Origin: an uncultured Parabacteroides sp.
Lineage (GTDB): Bacteria > Bacteroidota > Bacteroidia > Bacteroidales > Tannerellaceae
Length of the DNA: 5,566 bases
Direction: 5' to 3'
Assembly: GCA_900547435.1 (NCBI GenBank)
Contig: URGO01000181.1
Coordinates: 1 to 5,566, forward strand
A model generated the notes under the pieces. The model saw only the letters and a list, made by a program, of their open reading frames with translations, did no database searches and was not told the DNA's origin. Positions within the stretch are counted from its first letter, which is position 1. Each line of letters begins with the position of its first letter. The position numbers and the translations under genes are program-made. Below, one piece after another: positions 1 through 5,566 of the stretch.

Positions 1-1439
1 GTTGCGCCTTCCTCCCCGATAGCTATGGTGCTGAAGAAGGTAGCATTGAAAATCATCGCTTCCTGATTCACATTTCCCATCAGTCCGCGCAGGTCTACCA
101 GACGTATATCCCGGATATCGGCCCCGTCTATGGTAATTTCTCCTTTTGTGACATCATAGAAACGGGGAAGCAGGTCGACCAATGTGCTCTTTCCCGAACC
201 GGACTGGCCTACCAAGGCGATGGTCTTGCCTTTCGGAATGGTCAGGTCTATATTCTTCAGTACCCAGTCGTTCTGATACCGGAACCATACCTTATTATAA
301 TGTATTTCCTTGTTAAATACGACAGGCTTCGGGTTTTCCGGGTCATTGATATCCGATTGGGCCATCAGTATCTTGTCGATACGGGTCATCGAGGCCAACC
401 CCTTCTGTATGGCGTAAGCCGCTTTGCTCAAATCTTTTGCCGGATTAATCAGACTATAGAAAATAACCAGATAATAAATGAAGGTTGCTGCATCAATGCT
501 GCTATTGTTGCTCAGGATTAACGAACCTCCATACCAAAGGACTATGGCTATCGTGGCCGTTCCCAGGAACTCGCTCATAGGGTGTGCCATCTGTTGGCGC
601 CGGTAGACGCGCGTGATGGTCTGGCGGAACTGTTCATTGGCCTGTTCGAAGCGATGATGTATTTAGGTCTCCGCGTTGAATGCTTAGATGATGCGCAATA
701 CGCTGAGTGTCTCTTCGATTTGGCTCATCAACGCGCCCCATTGCTGTTGTCCTTCTAAGGACTTGCGTTTTAGTTTCTTTCCGACCTGCCCCATGATGTA
801 TCCGGCAAATGGAAGCAGGATGAAGACGAACAAGGTCAGTTGCCAGCTGATAAGAATCATTCCGACCAGGTAAATACCGATAAGAATCGGGTTCTTGAAA
901 AGCATATCCAGCGAACTCATCACCGAGGCCTATATCTCGTTCACGTCTCCGGATATGCGTGCCAAAATATCCCCTTTGCGCTCTTCCGAGAAGAATCCGA
1001 GCGGGAGCTGGGTGATTTTCCGGTTGATTTGATTGCGTATGTCGCGCACCACACCGGTCCGGATGGGAATCATCATAAAGAATGCCAGATACATGGTGGC
1101 TACTTTGAAGAAGGTCATCACCACCAGGAAGATTCCCAATACGATAAGTGTGAATGAACCTCCGTGTGTCTCAATCAAATCACTCACAAACCAGAAGAAA
1201 TTGTTCTTCAAAGCCTCCGGAATCTCCTTCAGGGCTTCCCAATCGCCGAAGTTCCACACAATTGGCGTGTAAGTATAAATATCCTGATCTATCTTGAACA
1301 AAATCTGAAGTATGGGAATAATCAGTGCAAACGAGAACAGGTTCAGGATTGCCGAGAGGATATTAAAAAGCACGTTCCCCACCAGGTATTTCTTGTAGGG
1401 CGGGACAAAGCGTCGCAATATGCGCAGGAAATCTTTCAT
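1..1439 (-). pseudogene. MsbA-like ABC exporter (fused TMD-NBD), disrupted by three in-frame stop codons, 3' end outside window
   Basis: The reading frame from ATG at 1439 leftwards runs 479 codons to the window edge with no frameshift. It reads as a type IV (MsbA/LmrA-like) exporter that would move lipids, lipooligosaccharide core or drugs across the inner membrane using ATP. Seen: start MKDFLRILRRFVPPYKKYL, a first membrane segment at about 18-48, further hydrophobic segments at about 97-125, 184-213 and 293-331, and the nucleotide-binding domain from about 375. Walker A is GQSGSGKST (411-419) and the Q-loop glutamine is in NVNQEA (Q459). The signature motif, Walker B and H-loop lie beyond the edge; family members are about 600 residues. 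Stops are TAG at codon 170 (930-932), TAA at 252 (684-686) and TAA at 259 (663-665), so neither the complete membrane domain nor the ATPase would be translated. Each stop is one substitution from the residue I would expect (Glu, Lys, Lys). A longer start at TTG 1472 is unlikely because it overlaps the promoter. Recent pseudogene or sequencing error are both possible. Confidence 0.85.
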
Positions 1440-1469
1440 ATTATCGTATTGATGTGAATTAAATTCGGA

Positions 1470-1501
1470 CAAAGATAAAGGATTTATTTATTGTTTGGAA
1501 A
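1470..1501 (-). promoter_or_regulatory. Bacteroidales-type promoter for the ABC exporter gene
   Basis: On the minus strand, TATCTTTG (1477-1470) matches the Bacteroides -7 consensus TAnnTTTG exactly. TTTC (1501-1498) lies 20 bp upstream, one mismatch from the -33 element TTTG at the usual spacing. Transcription would begin near 1463, leaving a leader of about 25 nt before ATG 1439. This supports 1439 as the true start, because the alternative TTG at 1472 would fall inside the -7 element. The promoter appears intact although the gene it serves is interrupted. Confidence 0.65.
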
Positions 1502-1565
1502 GAAATGGCTGAAGGAATTGTGAATTGTATCGGATTTATTCTTACCTTTATGCCGGAAAAAGAAT

Positions 1566-1653
1566 CGTCTAACAGCTGTGCAATTTGCGTCTAACGGTCG
1601 TGTACGTTGCGTCTAACAACTGTGCAACTTGCGTCTAACAGCTGTTAGACGAT
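1566..1653. repeat. Four-unit 22-bp phased repeat array in the divergent intergenic region
   Basis: Units start at 1566, 1588, 1610 and 1632, exactly 22 bp apart. All four begin CGTCTAAC. Units 1 and 3 agree at 20 of 22 positions; unit 2 agrees with unit 1 at 16 of 22; unit 4 diverges after CTGT, where it continues as TAGACG and completes a perfect palindrome. The core of units 1 and 4, AACAGCTGT, is itself largely palindromic. The spacing is close to two helical turns, so proteins bound to each unit would sit on nearly the same DNA face. The array lies between the divergent ABC and HU-winged-helix genes, ending 34 bp before the latter. It looks like an operator array or a structured leader. 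It does not look like CRISPR, since there are no spacers of useful length. Confidence 0.85.
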
Positions 1654-1657
1654 TTTT
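1632..1657 (+). terminator. Perfect 20-bp palindrome plus T tract: intrinsic terminator or attenuator-like hairpin
   Basis: CGTCTAACAGCTGTTAGACG (1632-1651) is its own reverse complement. As RNA it gives an 8-bp stem with an AGCU loop, followed by A and five U (1652-1657), which resembles a rho-independent terminator reading rightward only. A terminator between divergent genes would have no upstream gene to end, so premature termination in the leader of the HU-winged-helix gene, or a dyad protein-binding site, makes more sense. The arm 1638-1654 can instead pair over 17 bp with 1563-1579 in repeat unit 1, a mutually exclusive fold. Function is inferred; only the symmetry and T run are seen. 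Confidence 0.5.
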
Positions 1658-1687
1658 ATGTAGGATAAAATATAAAATTAATCAGGA

Positions 1688-2278
1688 ATGAGTGCAAAAT
1701 ATGCCCTATTTGAGAATCCGGACCCGATGAAAGAGGGATCGGAAAAACGGTTTCACGCGCGGCTCGTAGCCCAAGGCGTGGTACGGACGGAGGAGATTAT
1801 CCAGTATATATCGGATGCAAGCAGCTTCAGTTCGGGAGATGTCAAAGGTTTGCTGGATACGCTTTCGCAAGCCATTGGTATGTATTTGGAGAGAGGATAT
1901 ACCGTGGATATTGACGAGCTGGGTACGTTCAGCATTTCGTTGAAGTGCGACCCGATAGAGAACCCGAAGAAGGTGAACGCCCATGCGGTGCATTTCCGGA
2001 ATGTCCATTATAAAGCAGACAAGAAATTGATGAAACGTTTGCAAGGAATGCGTTTTGAACGGGCTGAAGAGGCTCCGGTTACCCTGTACACGCAGGAGCA
2101 ACGCCGGTCAAAAGCGTTGAATTATTTGAAAAAACACGAGTATATGACCCGGAGCGACTATATGCGTATGAGCGGATGCAGCCGGGCTACGGCTTGCAAC
2201 GATATACAGGAGTTATTAGACGGAGGGGTTATCCGGAAACTCGGAGCGGGGCGTGCCATTATTTATGTGAAAGCATAA
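1688..2278 (+). CDS. HU-like DNA-binding protein fused to a C-terminal winged helix-turn-helix
   Basis: The 196-residue product begins MSAKYALFENPDP, a start typical of the HU-related proteins of Bacteroidetes (the HU-HIG type, where an HU fold is fused to wHTH, Ig or Gly-rich parts). Residues 1 to about 125 form the HU-like domain: an early strand with KRFHARLVAQG (20-30), helices around 33-70, and VDIDELGTFSISLK (73-86) as the beta platform leading to the DNA arm. Residues about 137-196 look like a winged helix: a first helix (SKALNYLKKH), a second helix (TRSDYMRMSG), a recognition helix beginning SRATACNDIQELL (165-177), and a wing in IRKLGAGRAIIYV. It should bind DNA in the cytoplasm as a nucleoid-associated or local regulatory protein; the target is unknown. 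AGGA directly abuts the ATG, too close to act as a Shine-Dalgarno site, which is normal here. It is the nearest DNA-binding candidate for the repeat array just upstream. Confidence 0.88.
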   Translation: MSAKYALFENPDPMKEGSEKRFHARLVAQGVVRTEEIIQYISDASSFSSGDVKGLLDTLSQAIGMYLERGYTVDIDELGTFSISLKCDPIENPKKVNAHAVHFRNVHYKADKKLMKRLQGMRFERAEEAPVTLYTQEQRRSKALNYLKKHEYMTRSDYMRMSGCSRATACNDIQELLDGGVIRKLGAGRAIIYVKA

Positions 2279-2379
2279 ACTTTTTGGTGCTGAATGTTTA
2301 ATAAATGAAAAAAATCTCCGGCGGATTTAAACATTGCTTTTGTCCGGAAGTCTATCTTTTCAGAATGTAGAGTTAAAAA

Positions 2380-2399
2380 CAGACGAAAGCAGATGAAAG
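2380..2399 (+). repeat. 10-bp tandem repeat spanning the start codon of the barrel gene
   Basis: CAGACGAAAG (2380-2389) is followed immediately by CAGATGAAAG (2390-2399), with a single C/T difference. The T in the second copy creates the ATG start at 2393; the first copy has ACG in the matching place. It may be a small tandem duplication or chance. The A/G-rich sequence could help initiation in a lineage that does not depend on strong Shine-Dalgarno pairing. Confidence 0.6.
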
Positions 2400-5194
2400 C
2401 GATAGTAAGAATCTTGTTGGGGTTGATGTTTGTGGCGAATCCCTTGTTTGCACAACAACGCGGTGTGGATATCACAGGGAAGGTGGTTGAAAAGGCGTCT
2501 CGTTTACCGATTGAACAGGCAAGTGTGCGGTTATTGAGTGTGAAAGATAGTTCGATGGTGCGTGGCATGGCCAGCAATACCGATGGCTCTTTCGCTTTGA
2601 AGAATGTACGTTCGGGTTCTTATATCTTGAATATCACCTATATCGGTTTCGAACCGATTTACCGGAATATATCGGTGGATGGGAAAAAGAATCCGTTGGG
2701 TGTGGGGACGCTGGAGATGGATGACTCCGGTGTGCACCTGACTACCGCCGTAATTACCGGGAAGGCCCCGGAGGTGGTGGTGCGTAATGATACAACGGAA
2801 TATAATGCCGATTCGTTTAAGGTGACGGAAGGCTCGATGCTGGAGGATTTGTTGAAGAAGATGCCGGGTGTGGAGGTGGACAATGACGGGAATGTAACGG
2901 TAAATGGCAAGTCTATCTCGAAGATTATGGTGGATGGCAAAGAGTTCTTTTCGGACGATCCGAAGATTGCTTCCAAGAATCTTCCGGCAAAGATGATTGA
3001 TAAGGTACAGGTGCTGGATAAGAAAAGTGATATGGCGAAGATGACCGGATTTGATGATGGTGAGGAGGAGACGGTGTTGAACCTTACGGTTAAACCGGGC
3101 ATGAAGCAGGGATGGTTCGGGAATGCGTATGCGGGGTACGGGAGCAAAGACCGGTATGAAGGCAATGCGATGGTGAACCGTTTTTATGGGAACGACCAGA
3201 TTACCTTGATGGGGGGCGCGAACAATACGAATAATATGGGATTCTCAGACCTTGCCTCGTCAATGTTCTCCGGAATGCGGGGCGGTTTGCGGGGTGGAGG
3301 AGGAGGCTCCGGAATCACCTCTTCCGGAAATGGCGGATTGAATTTCAGCAAGGAGTTCAATTCGAAGGTTACGTTGGGTGGTAATGCCCGTTATTCGCAT
3401 TCGGCCAATGAAGCGGAAAGCAAGAGCAACGAGCAGACGTTCTTGCCGGGTGATAGCGTTTCGTATTCCAGCAATCAGGTCCTGTCGAATACACGGAGCG
3501 ATAATACGGGTGTGAATTTCCGGTTGGATTGGCGTCCGGATTCCTTGACGCAATTGTTTTTTACCCCCGATTTCGGGTATAGCCGAAGCCATTCTTCCCA
3601 AATGCAACAGACGCATACGCGCATGGACCAGGACACCTTGAACCGAAGCAACTCGGATGTGTACTCGGACGGAGCGGGGTATAACTTGAACGCGCGTCTG
3701 GAGTTCAGCCGGAAATTGAATAACAAAGGGCGTGTGCTCAGTTTCTCTTTTTCCGGAGGAATTAATGATTCCTACAATGATGAGGTCAACTATTCCAATA
3801 CGGAATATTTGCAGGAGAATCGTTCGGAGTTGATAGACCAGCATATCCGTTACGATAATAAGAGCTTTAATTACCGGGCTTATGTGTCGTGGGTCGAACC
3901 GTTGGGAAGAAATAATTTCCTGCAAGCGACGTATAGCTTTTCCCAGCAACGCCAGGAGTCGTTGAAGAATGCTTATACGCAGGATGCCGGAACCGGTGAG
4001 TATAATGTGCTGGATACGGCCTATAGCCGCAATTACCGGAATAGCTATATTAACCAGCGTGCCAGCTTGAGCTTCAGGTCGCAACGCGAAAAGTTCAATT
4101 ATACGATAGGTATCAATCTGGATCCTTCTTATTCGCGAAGCGAGAATTTTATCGGAGATACGGTGTTGTCTGATTTGAGCCGGAGCGTGATAAATGTCTC
4201 TCCGATGGTCCGTTTTAATTATCGTTTCGATAAACAGACCAACTTGCGTATCCATTATAACGGACGGACCAGCCAGCCAAGCATGACGCAATTGCAACCG
4301 GTGGTGGATAATTCGGACCCGCTGAACATCATTACCGGTAATCCCGATTTGAAACCGCGCTATACCAATAGTATGCGTATTGACTTCAATCAGTTCAAGC
4401 CGGAACAGCAACGTGCGCTCATGGCTTCGCTGAACGGGAGTTATACGTTGAACGATATTGTAAGCAAGACGATTTTCGACGGGACGACCGGAGGAAGGCG
4501 GACTACATACGAGAATGTGAACGGAAACTATAGCTTTAACGGGCGATTGATTGTCAATATGCCGCTCCGGAATAAGAAGTTCTCTATCAATAGCAATAGT
4601 ATGGCTTCTTTCGGAAATACGAATAGCTTCGTCAATGGCGAGAAAAACCGTAGTAAAAGTCTGGGGGCAACCGAGCGCGCCGGCATCGATTTCCGCTCTT
4701 CTTATTTGGATATCGGGGTGAACGGGAATTTCCGTTATAACTCGACCCGCAATTCTTTGCAAGGACAACAGGATTTGAATACGTTCAATTATGGTGTGGG
4801 AGGTTATACGACAATTTACCTGCCTCTCGACTTTAAGATAGAGAGCGACATTAACTGGTCGGCCAATTCCGGTTATGCAGAGGGCTTTGAACAGAAAGAG
4901 GTGCTTTGGAATGCCTCCGTTTCCAAATCTTTCCTGAAGAATAATCAAGGGACTTTGCGATTTAAGATTTATGATATCTTGCAACAACGCAGCAATATCT
5001 CGCGAAGTGTAACGGCAAGCAGTATCCGTGACTCGGAATACAATACGCTGAACAGCTACTTTATGTTCCATTTTATTTACCGGTTCAATATATTTAAAGG
5101 AGGAGGCGGGGGAGGTCCGGATGCCGACCGTCCGCGTGGCCCGCGTCCTGGTGGAAGAATGGGACCACCTCCGCCTCCTCCCGGAAGATTCTGA
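2393..5194 (+). CDS. Outer membrane beta-barrel protein, TonB-dependent-receptor-like, with Gly/Pro-rich C-terminal tail
   Basis: The 933-residue protein has a signal peptide (1-20, cut expected after NPLFA) and a carboxypeptidase-regulatory-like beta-sandwich at about 25-97 (VDITGKVVEK, NTDGSFALKNVRSGSYILNITYIGF). A plug-like domain follows at about 133-235, with MLEDLLKKMPGVEVDNDG and a DGKEFFSDDP segment. The rest is an outer-membrane barrel of the OMP_b-brl_3 type, with aromatic/polar alternation and the family-typical NPDLKP (650-655). The last strand ends near IYRFNIF (895-901), and a 31-residue tail with six Gly (903-908) and six Pro (925-930) follows. A Gly-rich stretch at 294-315 is probably a loop or early strand turn. 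No SusD-like partner is next to it, so this is not an ordinary SusCD pair. It probably acts in the outer membrane in transport or envelope assembly; substrate unknown. ATG 2393 is chosen because it directly precedes the signal peptide. A weak -7-like TATCTTTT lies at 2353-2360, but no well-spaced -33 element was seen. Confidence 0.9.
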   Translation: MKAIVRILLGLMFVANPLFAQQRGVDITGKVVEKASRLPIEQASVRLLSVKDSSMVRGMASNTDGSFALKNVRSGSYILNITYIGFEPIYRNISVDGKKNPLGVGTLEMDDSGVHLTTAVITGKAPEVVVRNDTTEYNADSFKVTEGSMLEDLLKKMPGVEVDNDGNVTVNGKSISKIMVDGKEFFSDDPKIASKNLPAKMIDKVQVLDKKSDMAKMTGFDDGEEETVLNLTVKPGMKQGWFGNAYAGYGSKDRYEGNAMVNRFYGNDQITLMGGANNTNNMGFSDLASSMFSGMRGGLRGGGGGSGITSSGNGGLNFSKEFNSKVTLGGNARYSHSANEAESKSNEQTFLPGDSVSYSSNQVLSNTRSDNTGVNFRLDWRPDSLTQLFFTPDFGYSRSHSSQMQQTHTRMDQDTLNRSNSDVYSDGAGYNLNARLEFSRKLNNKGRVLSFSFSGGINDSYNDEVNYSNTEYLQENRSELIDQHIRYDNKSFNYRAYVSWVEPLGRNNFLQATYSFSQQRQESLKNAYTQDAGTGEYNVLDTAYSRNYRNSYINQRASLSFRSQREKFNYTIGINLDPSYSRSENFIGDTVLSDLSRSVINVSPMVRFNYRFDKQTNLRIHYNGRTSQPSMTQLQPVVDNSDPLNIITGNPDLKPRYTNSMRIDFNQFKPEQQRALMASLNGSYTLNDIVSKTIFDGTTGGRRTTYENVNGNYSFNGRLIVNMPLRNKKFSINSNSMASFGNTNSFVNGEKNRSKSLGATERAGIDFRSSYLDIGVNGNFRYNSTRNSLQGQQDLNTFNYGVGGYTTIYLPLDFKIESDINWSANSGYAEGFEQKEVLWNASVSKSFLKNNQGTLRFKIYDILQQRSNISRSVTASSIRDSEYNTLNSYFMFHFIYRFNIFKGGGGGGPDADRPRGPRPGGRMGPPPPPPGRF
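5099..5181 (+). repeat. Long imperfect inverted repeat formed by the Gly-codon and Pro-codon tracts at the gene end
   Basis: Arms 5099-5116 and 5164-5181 pair over 18 positions: 16 Watson-Crick pairs, one G-U and one A-A mismatch, including an uninterrupted 11-bp GC-rich run (GGAGGAGGCGG with CCGCCTCCTCC). The loop is 47 nt. The left arm encodes the poly-Gly run and the right arm the poly-Pro run; GGN and CCN codons are naturally complementary, so the symmetry may be a by-product. A stable mRNA hairpin 11 nt before the stop codon could still affect transcript stability or readthrough to the next gene. No T tract follows. Confidence 0.6.
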
Positions 5195-5233
5195 AACGGG
5201 TAAAGGCCGGTAAAAGCTTTTCCTGATATAAAG

Positions 5234-5326
5234 ATGCAATTGGAGGAGGCTAAGGTACTATTAGAAGAAAATCCCGATAGTGCCTATCTATATTTGCAAT
5301 CAGGGGTGAAAAGTGATGTCTGTTGA
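5234..5326 (+). pseudogene. Remnant of a TPR-type protein N-terminus (30 codons)
   Basis: ATG 5234 opens a 30-residue frame, MQLEEAKVLLEENPDSAYL..., ending at TGA 5324-5326. The segment AKVLLEENPDSAYLYLQS resembles the pattern A..LMEE.PDSAL.LL.S seen near the mature N-terminus of many Bacteroidales TPR lipoproteins and TPR-containing regulators. Such proteins are several hundred residues long and have a signal peptide first, so this would be a decayed fragment. The frame is also open upstream to 5204 (RPVKAFPDIK), which could extend the similarity. The final residues SGVKSDVC look unrelated. It sits between the barrel gene and the lipoprotein gene. Alternatives are a genuine short peptide or a chance match; the similarity is from memory of the family, not a search. 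Confidence 0.45.
5289..5296 (+). promoter_or_regulatory. Candidate -7 element upstream of the lipoprotein gene
   Basis: TATATTTG matches TAnnTTTG exactly and would start transcription near 5303, about 39 nt before ATG 5342. No TTTG-like -33 element is seen at the expected 19-21 bp upstream. It also lies inside the TPR-like frame, where it encodes Tyr-Leu, so it could be chance. Confidence 0.3.
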
Positions 5327-5341
5327 ATAAAAAATAATATT

Positions 5342-5566
5342 ATGGAAACGAGAAAGACAAAAAGTAAAAAGCAATTCTTATTATTAACAGTTGTAAGCCT
5401 ATTCCTATACGCTTGTAGTTCATCCGTCCAGAATGTAACTACCGTGAAACTGGATGATGCCCAAATCGTTGTGTTGGACGAGGCAAAGGTAACGGAGAAA
5501 AAGACCGTGAAACTGAGTGAACTGGTAGAGGATTTCCAAATCATCCGCTTTGACAATAAAGATGAG
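5342..5566 (+). CDS. Lipoprotein, probably 6-bladed beta-propeller family, N-terminal 75 residues only
   Basis: The frame from ATG 5342 is open to the window edge, so the gene is truncated by the window and not by mutation. The N-terminus METRKTKSKKQ is strongly basic, followed by a hydrophobic stretch FLLLTVVSLFLYAC. LYAC is a good lipobox with Cys25 as the lipidated residue. Residues 26-29 (SSSV) lack the acidic run associated with lipoprotein surface export in this phylum, so location in the periplasm or on the surface is open. VKLSELVEDFQIIRF (56-70) matches the pattern at the start of Bacteroidales 6-bladed beta-propeller lipoproteins (LSDLIE..E.IPLET-like). The function of that family is mostly unknown. 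It follows the barrel gene by 147 bp on the same strand and may be a partner envelope protein. It uses TTA and CTA leucine codons, unlike most of the barrel gene. Confidence is high for lipoprotein, moderate for propeller. Confidence 0.7.
   Translation, partial: METRKTKSKKQFLLLTVVSLFLYACSSSVQNVTTVKLDDAQIVVLDEAKVTEKKTVKLSELVEDFQIIRFDNKDE

Noticed and set aside
684..923. Independent short membrane protein starting at GTG 923 or ATG 920
   Set aside because: It is the in-frame continuation of the exporter membrane domain between two stop codons, not a separate gene, although translation restart there cannot be excluded.
663..932. Stop-codon reassignment as seen in some Bacteroidales phages
   Set aside because: Both TAG and TAA occur at positions expected to be Glu and Lys, and the neighbouring genes end at ordinary TAA and TGA codons, so a simple recoding does not fit.
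840..1457. Plus-strand open frames opposite the ABC exporter
   Set aside because: They overlap the conserved exporter frame, have no recognisable motifs and look like antisense shadows.
1566..1653. CRISPR array
   Set aside because: The units abut with no variable spacers, the unit is only 22 bp, and no cas genes are visible.
2310..2330. Terminator-like hairpin AAATC...GATTT with a run of T on the minus strand
   Set aside because: The stem is only about five base pairs, and no minus-strand gene ends here; on the plus strand no T tract follows.
5212..5221. AAAAGCTTTT palindrome after the barrel gene as a terminator
   Set aside because: It is a short A/T-rich self-complement without a usable loop or GC stem, so it is unlikely to terminate transcription.
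3260..5239. A 659-codon open frame on the minus strand, opposite the barrel gene
   Set aside because: Its codons are the exact reverse complement of the barrel codons, and it stays open only because that gene avoids TTA, CTA and TCA. Its product is rich in Arg, Ile and His with no recognisable domain or signal.

Overview
The window looks like chromosomal DNA from a gut-type Bacteroidales bacterium (Bacteroides, Phocaeicola or Parabacteroides). The evidence is a TAnnTTTG promoter element, start codons without good Shine-Dalgarno sites, an HU-like protein fused to a winged helix, a large outer-membrane beta-barrel protein with a carboxypeptidase-regulatory-like N-terminal domain, and a short-signal lipoprotein of the 6-bladed beta-propeller type. 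The genus is inferred from family knowledge, not from a search.

Layout. Positions 1-1439 (minus strand) carry most of an MsbA-like lipid/multidrug ABC exporter whose frame is unbroken for 479 codons except for three in-frame nonsense codons (170 TAG, 252 TAA, 259 TAA). As given it cannot make a full transporter. A good Bacteroidales promoter for it lies at 1470-1501. The divergent intergenic region (1440-1687) holds four repeats spaced exactly 22 bp apart (starts 1566, 1588, 1610, 1632). The last is a perfect 20-bp palindrome followed by five T residues. On the plus strand comes an HU-winged-helix fusion protein (1688-2278), then a 933-residue outer-membrane beta-barrel protein (2393-5194) with a Gly-rich/Pro-rich tail. 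The next 147 bp contain a 30-codon frame that resembles the start of a TPR-type protein and is probably a gene remnant. The window ends in the first 75 codons of a lipoprotein (from 5342).

How the parts may work together. The barrel protein and the lipoprotein are both envelope proteins on the same strand and could belong to one surface locus. The HU-winged-helix protein is the only obvious DNA-binding protein, and it sits 34 bp downstream of the phased repeat array, which makes autoregulation through the array the most attractive testable hypothesis. No RNA genes, CRISPR arrays, transposases or complete mobile elements were seen. The most unusual signals are the repeat/attenuator-like array, the cluster of three nonsense codons in an otherwise intact transporter, and the TPR-like remnant.
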